Assembly: GCA_009784635.1 (NCBI GenBank)
Contig: WRBG01000087.1
Location: 1 to 8,068, forward strand
Source: Bacteroidales bacterium
GTDB taxonomy: Bacteria > Bacteroidota > Bacteroidia > Bacteroidales > UBA932
DNA: 8,068 bases
Reading direction: 5' to 3'
Positions 1-6,855 of the stretch are shown one piece after another. The translations under genes and the position numbers were made by a program. The stretch's first letter is position 1. Every line of letters starts with the position of its first letter. The notes under the pieces were generated by a model, which saw only the letters and a program-made list of their open reading frames with translations, ran no database searches and was not told the origin of the DNA.

Positions 1-163
1 GCCTACGTACTGCGCCGGCAGGGACGAAGTCTTTGTAGGCCGAATCCGCCTCGACCCCTCGACCGCCAACGCCATAAATATGTGGATTGTGGCCGACAAC
101 CTCCGCAAAGGCGCCGCCACCAATGCGGTGCAGATATTACAGGGGCTCACACCTCATTATTGA
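1..163 (+). CDS. asd: Aspartate-semialdehyde dehydrogenase, C-terminal end (5' end outside window)
   Basis: The reading frame beginning at base 2 gives 53 residues and stops at TGA 161-163. It contains DEVFVGRIR, then NMWIVADNLRKGAATNAVQI, the highly conserved C-terminal block of Asd. The enzyme reduces aspartyl phosphate to aspartate semialdehyde with NADPH in the cytoplasm, the branch point for lysine/diaminopimelate, threonine and methionine synthesis. The catalytic cysteine and most of the protein (usually about 330 residues) lie to the left of the window. The end ...LTPHY is normal for the family, so the gene looks intact at this side. Its last 17 bases overlap the 3' end of the convergent N-acyltransferase gene. 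Identification is firm although only the tail is seen. Confidence 0.93.
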   Translation, partial: PTYCAGRDEVFVGRIRLDPSTANAINMWIVADNLRKGAATNAVQILQGLTPHY

Positions 164-1112
164 GGTTTTTCCACCAGCGGCTGCGTAGGCGCGTGGTCAG
201 TTTTTTGATGGGCGCTATGTGCCGGTCAATTTTTTCGGGATAAATATCATTGATGCTTACCAAGATGCCTGTTTCTTCTACCCCTCCAAAATGGTCGTTG
301 GTGGTGGTGCCAAACATCCGCATGGAGGGCGACAGGTTCATGTAGGAGTTGATGAGCGGGGGGATATTTTCGCCCAAGGCCCGGATTTCGCGGGATAGAA
401 TCTTGTAGTCTTCTTTATAGTCGCCGGTATTGAAAAGCAGGCTGTAGTAGGGATTGTTTCCGTCGCAATCCAAGGGATAATGGGGAACAACCAAGGCGTC
501 CGGGTCCGGGAAATATTTGTGTAAGAAATTCAGCAACAGATTGCGCGCTCCAATATTGTAGGAGGTATACATGGTTACTTTGCCAAAGAAATATTGGACA
601 TGGGGATACCGAATCACCAATGCGCCCAATCCGTCCCACAGGTTGTCCAAGGCGTAAAGCCCCTTTCTCCTGATGTTGGTACTCTGATAATTGGGCTGCA
701 CAAAAGAGCGTCCCAACTCGATGGTGATGGGCATATAGTTGAGGATAAATCTGTTGGAGAAGTCAAAAATTTCGCGGGTAGCCAACTCCGCCGCCTCTTT
801 GCCCGTACCCACTATGTAGCGATAACCGCCTAAGATTTCTCGGTCTTTGGGGTCCCATACCAATAATTGACGGTAGGGCGAGGTGGTAGAGGTATCATAT
901 TCGTCTATGTCTACGGATTTACCGGTGCCTCCGCCTGCGAGGCGAAACGATATTTCCCTTAATCGTCCTATTTCCATCATGGTATGAGGGGCGTTGTGGG
1001 CTGTAACTTCGTAGAGTTTGTTGCCGCCCTTGCTGGTATGGCGGATAAATTTTTCTAAAGAGAGTTCCTGTTCTATGAGTCTGCGGTCTATGGCCGGAAT
1101 TACGGGTGTCAT
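147..1112 (-). CDS. glsB: GNAT-fold N-acyltransferase, GlsB/OlsB-like (amino-acid lipid synthesis)
   Basis: A 321-residue cytoplasmic protein of the hemolysin/OlsB-like acyltransferase family. Visible family marks are GRLREISFRLAGGGTGKSVD (residues 49-68) followed by the acidic DEYD, LLVWDP at 83-88, ILGGYRY at 93-99, IELGRSFVQPNYQ at 131-143, GLYALDNLWDGLG at 151-163 and YFFGKVTM at 174-181. Known members move a 3-hydroxyacyl group from ACP to the amino group of glycine (GlsB in Bacteroides, giving commendamide) or of ornithine (OlsB). The start at 1112 forms an ATGA overlap with the stop of the upstream O-acyltransferase gene, so the two are translationally coupled in one operon. That pairing is why I favour the lipid role. 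The amino-acid substrate cannot be read from sequence; glycine is an inference from the phylum. The 3' end overlaps asd. Confidence 0.8.
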   Translation of the reverse strand: MTPVIPAIDRRLIEQELSLEKFIRHTSKGGNKLYEVTAHNAPHTMMEIGRLREISFRLAGGGTGKSVDIDEYDTSTTSPYRQLLVWDPKDREILGGYRYIVGTGKEAAELATREIFDFSNRFILNYMPITIELGRSFVQPNYQSTNIRRKGLYALDNLWDGLGALVIRYPHVQYFFGKVTMYTSYNIGARNLLLNFLHKYFPDPDALVVPHYPLDCDGNNPYYSLLFNTGDYKEDYKILSREIRALGENIPPLINSYMNLSPSMRMFGTTTNDHFGGVEETGILVSINDIYPEKIDRHIAPIKKLTTRLRSRWWKNLNNEV

Positions 1113-1960
1113 AAAGTTGCCGATTTATATGATTTGGGGAGTGCATACACCTGATTCCGAACATCGAGCATCCATTGAGCAAGGGTCTTGTTAGGCGTAA
1201 AAGATTGATATGGGATTGGTTTGCCAAAATACACATCAAAAGAGCCGCCTGCTTGCTTGAAGGCTTCGTCCGACAGGTAAAGCATTTCTATGTTAAAGGG
1301 TATGCGCAGGCGCTTGCGGAGGTTGGCCAAACGGTAAAAAAAATTGGAATTTCGGCCCGAAAAAAAGACCGGAACCACATCGCGCTGGTGTTTGATGGCT
1401 TTTTGGAATACATTCCGCTTCCAAGGAGGGTCTGTGATTTGGCCCCTTATTTTTCTGGAGCATAGTCCTGCCGGAAAATAAACGACCTGCGCGTCAGAAT
1501 CGTAGGTGTCGTTGATTCGTGTTGCGTAGTCTTGATTTTGCCGGCCGTGTTTGTTGATGGGAACAAATATGTCCTCAAAGGATTTGAGGTGGAGCAAAAG
1601 GTCGTTGACAATGAATTTTACCCGACCAAACCGTTGGCCGATTATTTTAATCAGCATTACCCCGTCCAATCCGCCCAAGGGATGGTTGGAGACAAAGACG
1701 TAACGCCCGTCTGTGGGAATCTGCTCCAAACCGTGTACTTTTGTGTATATGCGACAATCGCAGGAAATGGCCTCTGCCATCTCCACGCCGGGAAGATGTC
1801 CATATGTGCTGATGAGGCGGTTAAGTTCGTCTTGATGGAGGATGCGTTCCAGATAACGAACAACAAAACGAGGCAAATAACGCTCCAGCGCCGGACTTTT
1901 GCTCCGGATGGCTGCGCGTACATTTACCAAAGAGTCCCTGTTTTGTTTGTCCATCGGCAT
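1109..1960 (-). CDS. glsA: PlsC-like O-acyltransferase, GlsA/OlsA-like
   Basis: A 283-residue member of the PlsC/LPLAT acyltransferase superfamily. The block SNHPLGGLDG (residues 91-100) corresponds to the catalytic HX4D motif, but His93 and Asp99 are separated by five residues. FPAGLCSRK (162-170) stands at the acyl-acceptor motif usually written FPEGTRS, and VPVFFSGRNSN (196-206) at motif IV. In glycine- and ornithine-lipid synthesis such an enzyme adds the second fatty acid to the 3-hydroxyl of the N-linked acyl chain, at the inner face of the cytoplasmic membrane. It is the first gene of the operon and is followed by the N-acyltransferase with a 4-base overlap. Two ATGs are possible: 1960 (MPMDKQ) and 1954 (MDKQ). 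A -7 element at 1974-1981 gives a leader of only a few bases, so 1954 remains open. A general lysophospholipid acyltransferase is the alternative. Confidence 0.78.
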   Translation of the reverse strand: MPMDKQNRDSLVNVRAAIRSKSPALERYLPRFVVRYLERILHQDELNRLISTYGHLPGVEMAEAISCDCRIYTKVHGLEQIPTDGRYVFVSNHPLGGLDGVMLIKIIGQRFGRVKFIVNDLLLHLKSFEDIFVPINKHGRQNQDYATRINDTYDSDAQVVYFPAGLCSRKIRGQITDPPWKRNVFQKAIKHQRDVVPVFFSGRNSNFFYRLANLRKRLRIPFNIEMLYLSDEAFKQAGGSFDVYFGKPIPYQSFTPNKTLAQWMLDVRNQVYALPKSYKSATL

Positions 1961-1964
1961 GGGT

Positions 1965-2000
1965 TTTGTGATACAAAGTTAGCTAAAAATCCTATCTTTG
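1965..2000 (+). promoter_or_regulatory. rpoN promoter
   Basis: TATCTTTG at 1993-2000, followed by C, matches the TAnnTTTG -7 consensus of Bacteroidota. TTTG at 1965-1968 could be the -33 element, but the 24-base spacer is longer than the usual 19-23, so the -33 assignment is weak. Transcription would start around 2007, giving a leader of about 14 bases before the ATG at 2021. No Shine-Dalgarno sequence is visible, which is common in this phylum. Confidence 0.55.
1974..1981 (-). promoter_or_regulatory. -7 element of the glsA-glsB promoter
   Basis: Read on the minus strand these bases are TAACTTTG, a full match to the Bacteroidota -7 consensus TAnnTTTG. A partial -33 match (TTTA, consensus TTTG) sits at 2003-2006, 21 bases upstream. 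Transcription would begin near 1967, very close to the ATG at 1960. The element lies between the -7 element and the candidate -33 element of rpoN, so the two divergent promoters occupy the same DNA. Confidence 0.45.
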
Positions 2001-2020
2001 CATAAAGTTCAAAATCGTTT

Positions 2021-3433
2021 ATGCTCACACAGAGTCTACAGCAAAAGTTACTTCAAAAACTGTCTCCCCTACAGATACAGACCATTAAGCTGTTGGAGTT
2101 GCCGGTGTTGGAATTGGACCAGTGTATCAAAAAAGAATTGGAAGAGAATCCGATGCTCGAAGAAGGAGGGGAAAAAGAGGTTGAATCGGGCGATAAAACC
2201 GAGGAATTGGCCATGAGCGATTATTACGGCGACAGCAGCACCCCGTCTTACCGCCTGTATGTGAATAATCAACCCAAAGACGAGCCAAGGAAGGAATATC
2301 CGGGCTTGTCGGTAAAAGAAAGTTTTCAGCAACACCTTGAATCCCAATTGGGTTACAGACAACTCAGCGACAGGGACAGGGAATTGGCCCTTTTTATCAT
2401 CGGCAGCCTTGATGGAGACGGCTACTTGAGGCGGGATTTGGAATCGTTGGCAGACGATATTGCTTTTAAAATAGGCTGGGAGACCACGGCGGAGGAATTG
2501 GGCCCGTTATTAAAGATTATTCAAGAGTTTGACCCGGTGGGGATTGGCGCCAGAGACGTGCAGGAATGTTTGCTCTTGCAGTTGGAGGCCAAGACGGAGA
2601 CCCCTCAGATAGACGCGGCCAAACAAATGCTCAAAGATTGTTTTCCGGAGTTCAGTAAGAAACACTACGACAAGATTAAACTGCGTCTTTCTTTGTCCGA
2701 CATTCAGTTAAAAGAGACTGTAGACGAGGTAATCAAGCTCAATCCCCGTCCGGGCGGCAATATGGACGACTCCTATAACGACCAAGCCCAGCAGGTAATG
2801 CCCGACTTTTTTGTGGAGGTAAAAGACGGGGAAATACAAATGAGTATGCCTCGGTTTTCGCTGCCCGAACTCAAACTGAATAAGCGTTACGCCGACATGC
2901 TGATGAAGTCGGTAGGCTCTTCGGGGCGGGAGGCCAAGGAAGCGGTGAGTTTTGTAAGGCAAAAACTCGATTCGGCCAAATGGTTTATCGAGGCCCTCCG
3001 GCAACGGAAAATCACCCTAACGAGTACCATGAACGGCATTATTGATTTTCAGCGGGATTTCTTTATGGAGGGGGACGAAGCCAAGCTAAAGCCCATGGTG
3101 CTTAAAAATGTAGCCGAAAAAACCGGACTCGACATCTCGACTATTTCCCGCGTGGTCAACAGCAAATACGTGCAAACCCATTTTGGCATTTACTCCCTAA
3201 AGTATTTTTTCTCGGAGGGCATGGTCAACGAACAGGGCGAGGAGGTTTCTAATCGGGAAATCAAAAACCTGCTGCTTAGGGACGTGTCCGGAGAAGATAA
3301 GAGCAAACCCCTAACCGATGAAGAATTGGTAAGCCGGTTACAGGAGAGGGGCTATAAAGTGGCCCGCCGGACGGTGGCCAAATACAGGGAGCAATTGAAT
3401 ATTCCGATTGCCCGTTTACGTAAAGCATTATAA
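2021..3433 (+). CDS. rpoN: RNA polymerase sigma-54 factor RpoN
   Basis: A 470-residue sigma-54. The glutamine- and leucine-rich Region I (residues about 1-47, with LSPLQIQTIKLLELP and NPMLEE) contacts activators. An acidic, low-conservation Region II follows (about 48-95). The core-binding domain contains LDGDGYL (130-136) and FDPVGIGARDVQECL (170-184). Region III ends with a helix-turn-helix near 361-384 (VAEKTGLDISTISRVVNSKY) and the diagnostic RpoN box ARRTVAKYRE at 448-457, which reads the -24 promoter element. All parts are present and the length is normal, so it should be functional. It directs core polymerase to -24/-12 promoters and needs AAA+ enhancer-binding proteins, none of which is encoded in this window. 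The start at 2021 is fixed by the family N-terminus MLTQSLQQKL. Confidence 0.97.
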   Translation: MLTQSLQQKLLQKLSPLQIQTIKLLELPVLELDQCIKKELEENPMLEEGGEKEVESGDKTEELAMSDYYGDSSTPSYRLYVNNQPKDEPRKEYPGLSVKESFQQHLESQLGYRQLSDRDRELALFIIGSLDGDGYLRRDLESLADDIAFKIGWETTAEELGPLLKIIQEFDPVGIGARDVQECLLLQLEAKTETPQIDAAKQMLKDCFPEFSKKHYDKIKLRLSLSDIQLKETVDEVIKLNPRPGGNMDDSYNDQAQQVMPDFFVEVKDGEIQMSMPRFSLPELKLNKRYADMLMKSVGSSGREAKEAVSFVRQKLDSAKWFIEALRQRKITLTSTMNGIIDFQRDFFMEGDEAKLKPMVLKNVAEKTGLDISTISRVVNSKYVQTHFGIYSLKYFFSEGMVNEQGEEVSNREIKNLLLRDVSGEDKSKPLTDEELVSRLQERGYKVARRTVAKYREQLNIPIARLRKAL

Positions 3434-3458
3434 GAAACTGTTTAAGACAAGGTGTATT

Positions 3459-5045
3459 ATGGCACGATGTGGATGCGCTAAGGAACAGGTAGACCTGTTG
3501 GTTTATAATGCCCGGATTTATACGGTAGACAATCATTTTTCGATGGCGGAAGCCTTTGCGGTAAAAGACGGCCGCTTTGTGGCCGTAGGTTCTACGGCCC
3601 AAATACGCGGCCGCTACATTGCCGAGCAGCAGGTAGATATGCAGGGCGCTCCGGTATACCCGGGCTTTCATGACGCCCATTGCCACTTTGTTTCCTTGGG
3701 CAAAAGTTTATCCTTTGCCAACCTTAGGGGGGCCGCCTCTTACGAAGAAGCGCTGAAGCGGGTTGCCGAGCATCACGCTGCCCTTCCCTCGGAATGGATA
3801 GTCGGCATGGGCTGGGACCAAAATTTATGGCCCGGTCAGCATTTCCCTACCAATCGGGAACTAAACCGGTTGTATCCCAATACACCTGTGGTTTTAAGGC
3901 GGATAGACGGACACGCCGTGGTGGCCAATGAAGAAGCCATCCGGCGCGTAGGCCTTAAAGTGGGAGATGCCTCCATCCTTCCCGGGGAAGCCTTGCTCGA
4001 AAACGGGAGGTTTAACGGCTTATTTAGAGAATACACCGCCGACCGTTTTTGGACTGCCGTTCCCGAGCCGTCCAAAGAAGAGCAAATCGGTTATATTTCA
4101 CGGGCGGCGTCCCTTTGCTACCAAAACGGACTTACGTCAATAAGCGACTCCGGATTGTCGTTGCCCTCTATTCAACTCATTGACAGTATGCAGCAGTCCG
4201 GACTGTTATCCCTAAGGATAGACGCTTGGATGGAGCCTTCCGATGCCAATTTTGAACATTTTACCCGCCCCTACCGTACCGACCGGCTCACGGTAAGTTG
4301 CCTCAAACTGTATATGGACGGGGCTTTAGGCTCCCGCGGCGCGTGGATGCTAACCCCTTACGACGATGAACCTGCCGCTTTGGGTATTCCCGTTATTACA
4401 GACGAGCAGTTTTTGGCCTATTGCCAAAAAGCCTACGACTCCGGCTTTCGGGTGGCTACCCATTGCATAGGCGATGCCGCCAACCGGCGGGCGCTCCGGC
4501 TGTACGCTCGGCTTCTGCAAGGGCCTAACGACTTGAGGTGGCGTATTGAACATGCTCAGATTGTAGCTCCCAAAGACTTTGCATTGTTTAAACAGTATTC
4601 CGTAGTTCCCTCGGTACAGCCCACCCATGCCACTTCCGACATGTTTTGGGCCGCTGCTCGGGTAGGCGACCGGATAAAAGGCGCTTACGCCTTTAGGGAA
4701 TTAAAAAATCAATTGGGCTGGATTCCCTTTGGCACCGATTTTCCCATAGAGGAGGTCAATCCCATCTATACCTTTTTTGCGGCGGTGTTCCGGAAAAACC
4801 TTGACTTTTTACCCTTGGATGGATTTCAGATGGAAAACGCCCTTTCTCGCCAAGACGCTTTGCGCGCGATGACCATTTGGGTCGCCAAGTCCTCTTTTGA
4901 CGAAGACCAAAAAGGCTCCATAGAGTCGGGCAAATGGGCTGATTTTGTGGTTTTAGACAGGGATATTATGAGGGAAGAAGAAAAGCAAATCCCCAACACC
5001 CGCGTGGTATCGGTGTATATTGCCGGAGCAAAGATGAAGATATAA
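3459..5045 (+). CDS. YtcJ-like metal-dependent amidohydrolase (amidohydrolase family 3)
   Basis: A 528-residue member of the YtcJ branch of the amidohydrolase superfamily. The small N-terminal beta-domain (VYNARIYTVD) leads into the barrel with the metal-binding HCH at 74-76. Also visible are KLYMDGALGSRGAW at 283-296 (the lysine position), THCIGDAANR at 334-343, RIEHAQ at 362-367 and FGTDFP at 424-429 with the last metal-ligand aspartate. The closing GSIESGKWADFVVLD (487-500) returns to the beta-domain. Family members hydrolyse amide or similar C-N bonds, but substrates of YtcJ proteins are mostly unknown and none is inferred here. I chose ATG 3459 because it lies 25 bases after rpoN and has AAGG just upstream; extension to TTG 3408 would run back into rpoN. 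Probably co-transcribed with rpoN. No signal peptide is seen, although cysteines 4 and 6 precede the domain. Confidence 0.9.
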   Translation: MARCGCAKEQVDLLVYNARIYTVDNHFSMAEAFAVKDGRFVAVGSTAQIRGRYIAEQQVDMQGAPVYPGFHDAHCHFVSLGKSLSFANLRGAASYEEALKRVAEHHAALPSEWIVGMGWDQNLWPGQHFPTNRELNRLYPNTPVVLRRIDGHAVVANEEAIRRVGLKVGDASILPGEALLENGRFNGLFREYTADRFWTAVPEPSKEEQIGYISRAASLCYQNGLTSISDSGLSLPSIQLIDSMQQSGLLSLRIDAWMEPSDANFEHFTRPYRTDRLTVSCLKLYMDGALGSRGAWMLTPYDDEPAALGIPVITDEQFLAYCQKAYDSGFRVATHCIGDAANRRALRLYARLLQGPNDLRWRIEHAQIVAPKDFALFKQYSVVPSVQPTHATSDMFWAAARVGDRIKGAYAFRELKNQLGWIPFGTDFPIEEVNPIYTFFAAVFRKNLDFLPLDGFQMENALSRQDALRAMTIWVAKSSFDEDQKGSIESGKWADFVVLDRDIMREEEKQIPNTRVVSVYIAGAKMKI

Positions 5046-5420
5046 TTATTTCTTTATTAGGACTATATTATGTCCTTGTGAGATGTCTTTAAAAAACTCG
5101 GTAAAGTCCATCACATTGCCGTGTACGGTGGTTTTGATGCCGTTGGGATACTCGGCAGCCAATTCGGGGTCGGTGGGACGCAGCACCAAGTTGGGCTTTG
5201 TGTAGGTGTAGGTAAATTCGATGGGAAGTAAATCGGCTCCGGTTACGGAAAGAACTCCCCTTGTGTCGTTTGTAAAAGACAACAATACAGTGATTTGCGG
5301 TACGGTCTGTATGGTGGTTCCCCATTGGGTGCCGGCAAGACGGTCGGGGGTCTTGTCTTTGCTGCAAGAGGCCGCAAGCAGAACGGTCAATACACATGCT
5401 AAGGTTTTAATTTTTGCCAT
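5046..5420 (-). CDS. Small predicted lipoprotein, function unknown
   Basis: A 124-residue protein beginning MAKIKTLACVLTVLLAASCS. The charged start, short hydrophobic stretch and AASC lipobox predict cleavage before Cys19 and lipid attachment, so the mature part would face the periplasm or be carried to the outer membrane. CSKDK after the cysteine is typical of Bacteroidota lipoproteins. The mature region (about 106 residues) alternates hydrophobic and polar residues (ITVLLSFTNDTRGVLSVTG, IEFTYTYTKPNLVLRP), suggesting an all-beta fold, perhaps lipocalin-like; I do not recognise a family. It starts 17 bases after the stop of upp on the same strand and has no visible promoter of its own, so it is probably expressed from the upp promoter. 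Its stop codon directly abuts the stop of the convergent amidohydrolase gene. Confidence 0.8.
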   Translation of the reverse strand: MAKIKTLACVLTVLLAASCSKDKTPDRLAGTQWGTTIQTVPQITVLLSFTNDTRGVLSVTGADLLPIEFTYTYTKPNLVLRPTDPELAAEYPNGIKTTVHGNVMDFTEFFKDISQGHNIVLIKK

Positions 5421-5437
5421 ATAGTTTTTTTAAGGTT

Positions 5438-6088
5438 TTACTTTTCTCCGTATGCCAAATCTCCGGCGTCTCCTAAGCCCGGAATGATATAGGATTTAAT
5501 GGTTAATTCTTCGTCAATAGCTCCCAGCCAAATGGTTACTCCCTTTTTAGGTAGTTGGCGCGACAAAAAAGCCACCCCCTCCCTGCTGGCAATGACCGAC
5601 ACAAAATGACAATGCTTGGGCCTTCCCTTTTGCAGGAGGTGTTGGTAGGTCAACAGGGCCGAAGCTCCGGTAGCCAACATGGGGTCGGTTATAATCAGCA
5701 CTTTGTCGTCTATGTTGGGAGCCGCCATGTACTCTATTTGGATGGTAAATTTGTTGTCTCTCCCGTATTTGCGGTATGCGGCAATAAAAGCGTTTTGGGC
5801 TTGGTCAAAATAGTGGAGCAAACCGTTGTGCAGGGGAATACCGGCCCTAAGGATGGACGCAATAATAATTTGATTTTCAGGCAAAAAACAAGTTGCAATG
5901 CCCAGCGGAGTCTGGACTTCCTGCGCTTTGTAGTCTAAAGTTTTGCTGATTTCGTAAGCAAAGATTTCTCCCGTCCGTTCCAAGTTGCGCCTAAAGCGCA
6001 TGGAATCTTTTTGAAGTTGTATGTCCCGCATTTCGGCAATAAAGCGGTTAAAAACAGAGTTCTTTTCTCCAATACAATGGATTTTCAT
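5438..6088 (-). CDS. upp: Uracil phosphoribosyltransferase
   Basis: A 216-residue type I phosphoribosyltransferase that converts uracil and PRPP to UMP and pyrophosphate, the uracil salvage step in the cytoplasm. The evidence is ASILRAG at 77-83, the PRPP-binding loop VLIITDPMLATGAS at 130-143, and the uracil-recognition tail YIIPGLGDAGDLAYG at 200-214, which is close to the typical Upp C-terminus. The length matches the family (about 208-218). The start at 6088 is an ATG preceded by a -7 element 30 bases upstream. It leads an apparent two-gene unit with a small lipoprotein; no uracil permease or pyrimidine gene is adjacent. Confidence 0.96.
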   Translation of the reverse strand: MKIHCIGEKNSVFNRFIAEMRDIQLQKDSMRFRRNLERTGEIFAYEISKTLDYKAQEVQTPLGIATCFLPENQIIIASILRAGIPLHNGLLHYFDQAQNAFIAAYRKYGRDNKFTIQIEYMAAPNIDDKVLIITDPMLATGASALLTYQHLLQKGRPKHCHFVSVIASREGVAFLSRQLPKKGVTIWLGAIDEELTIKSYIIPGLGDAGDLAYGEK

Positions 6089-6117
6089 AACGGTTGGGTG
6101 TATTAAATCGAACTGTG

Positions 6118-6125
6118 CAAATATA
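6118..6125 (-). promoter_or_regulatory. -7 element of the upp promoter
   Basis: On the minus strand the bases read TATATTTG followed by CAC, a full TAnnTTTG match. Transcription would start near 6111, about 23 bases before the upp start. No clear TTTG at the -33 position is seen within the usual spacing. The element lies in the 60-base gap between radC and upp, the only place for an upp promoter. Confidence 0.5.
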
Positions 6126-6148
6126 CGATTCTTTTTAATACGCAGTCT

Positions 6149-6841
6149 CTAAATCATTCCTTTTTCTGCAAAGCTGAAGTATTTGTTCCCCGCAACAATA
6201 AGGTGGTCTAACAGGCGTATGCCAAAGATGGCGGCGGCTTGAGCCAAAAGTCGGGTTTGTTCTTTGTCTTGAACTCCGGGTTGTAAGCAGCCCGAAGGGT
6301 GGTTGTGTACCAGTATCAAGCCGCTGGCCAACTTGTTGACGGCAGTTTTGAGTACCATCCTCAAATCAATGACCGTGCCCGACACCCCTCCGCTGCTGAT
6401 TCTTTCCTTAAAAATCATGCGATTGGCTTGATTTAGGTAAATGACCCAACATTCTTCGTGCATCAGGTCGCGGAGCTGGGGAATGATTATGTGGGCGGCC
6501 ATAAGGGTAGTGGTAATCCCCTGTTGGTCGGATTCGTGGTCGCAGGCCAAAGCGTAACGGCGACTCAACTCAAAAGCGGCCATAAGTTTGATGGCCTTGG
6601 CTTTGCCTACTCCGGGCACGGTACAGAGCCGCTCAATGGGAATTTGGCTCAAATCCCTAATTTGCTGGTCGGCCAACTTGAGCACTTCGGCGGCGGTTTC
6701 CATTACGGGATGGTCTTTTGTTCCCGTATTCAATAGAACGGCAACAAGTTCTGTGTTGCTCAATACGGCGGGGCCTTTGGCCTCCATTTTTTCCCGAGGC
6801 CGGTCTTGAGCCGGCCAATTGTTCACTTTTTGTTTCCTCAT
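6149..6841 (-). CDS. radC: RadC-family JAB/MPN domain protein
   Basis: A 230-residue RadC (UPF0758) protein when read from ATG 6841; the codon one triplet further upstream (6844) is GTG and less likely. The N-terminal part includes a helix-hairpin-helix-like segment with CTVPGVGKAKAIKLMAAFEL (residues 73-92). The C-terminal JAB domain keeps the full JAMM zinc motif: Glu146 in FKERISSGG, HNH at 179-181 in LVHNHPSG, and Asp192, that is HxH-x10-D. The family was once called a DNA repair protein, but its role in repair is not established; it resembles metal-dependent hydrolases of the JAB group. Length is normal. Its -7 element lies inside the terminator loop of the upstream rpsT unit. Confidence 0.92.
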   Translation of the reverse strand: MRKQKVNNWPAQDRPREKMEAKGPAVLSNTELVAVLLNTGTKDHPVMETAAEVLKLADQQIRDLSQIPIERLCTVPGVGKAKAIKLMAAFELSRRYALACDHESDQQGITTTLMAAHIIIPQLRDLMHEECWVIYLNQANRMIFKERISSGGVSGTVIDLRMVLKTAVNKLASGLILVHNHPSGCLQPGVQDKEQTRLLAQAAAIFGIRLLDHLIVAGNKYFSFAEKGMI

Positions 6842-6855
6842 CACAATCCTCGCAT

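Noticed and set aside
1532..2005. Long plus-strand frame of 157 codons opposite glsA
   Set aside because: It is antisense to a well-supported acyltransferase gene with recognisable motifs, resembles no family, and crosses the divergent promoter region.
3408..3458. Upstream extension of the amidohydrolase to a TTG start at 3408
   Set aside because: It would overlap the last 26 bases of rpoN, adds no recognisable signal or domain, and the ATG at 3459 with AAGG upstream fits the family start.
2021..5045. A sigma-54-dependent (-24/-12) regulatory system around rpoN
   Set aside because: No AAA+ enhancer-binding protein is encoded here and I saw no convincing TGGCAC-N5-TTGC type promoter; rpoN stands as an ordinary housekeeping-type gene.
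5059..5076. Inverted repeat AGGAC/GTCCT near the meeting point of amidohydrolase and lipoprotein genes
   Set aside because: The stem is only five base pairs with an eight-base loop and no T-run follows on either strand. It lies within the lipoprotein coding region, so it is not a convincing terminator.
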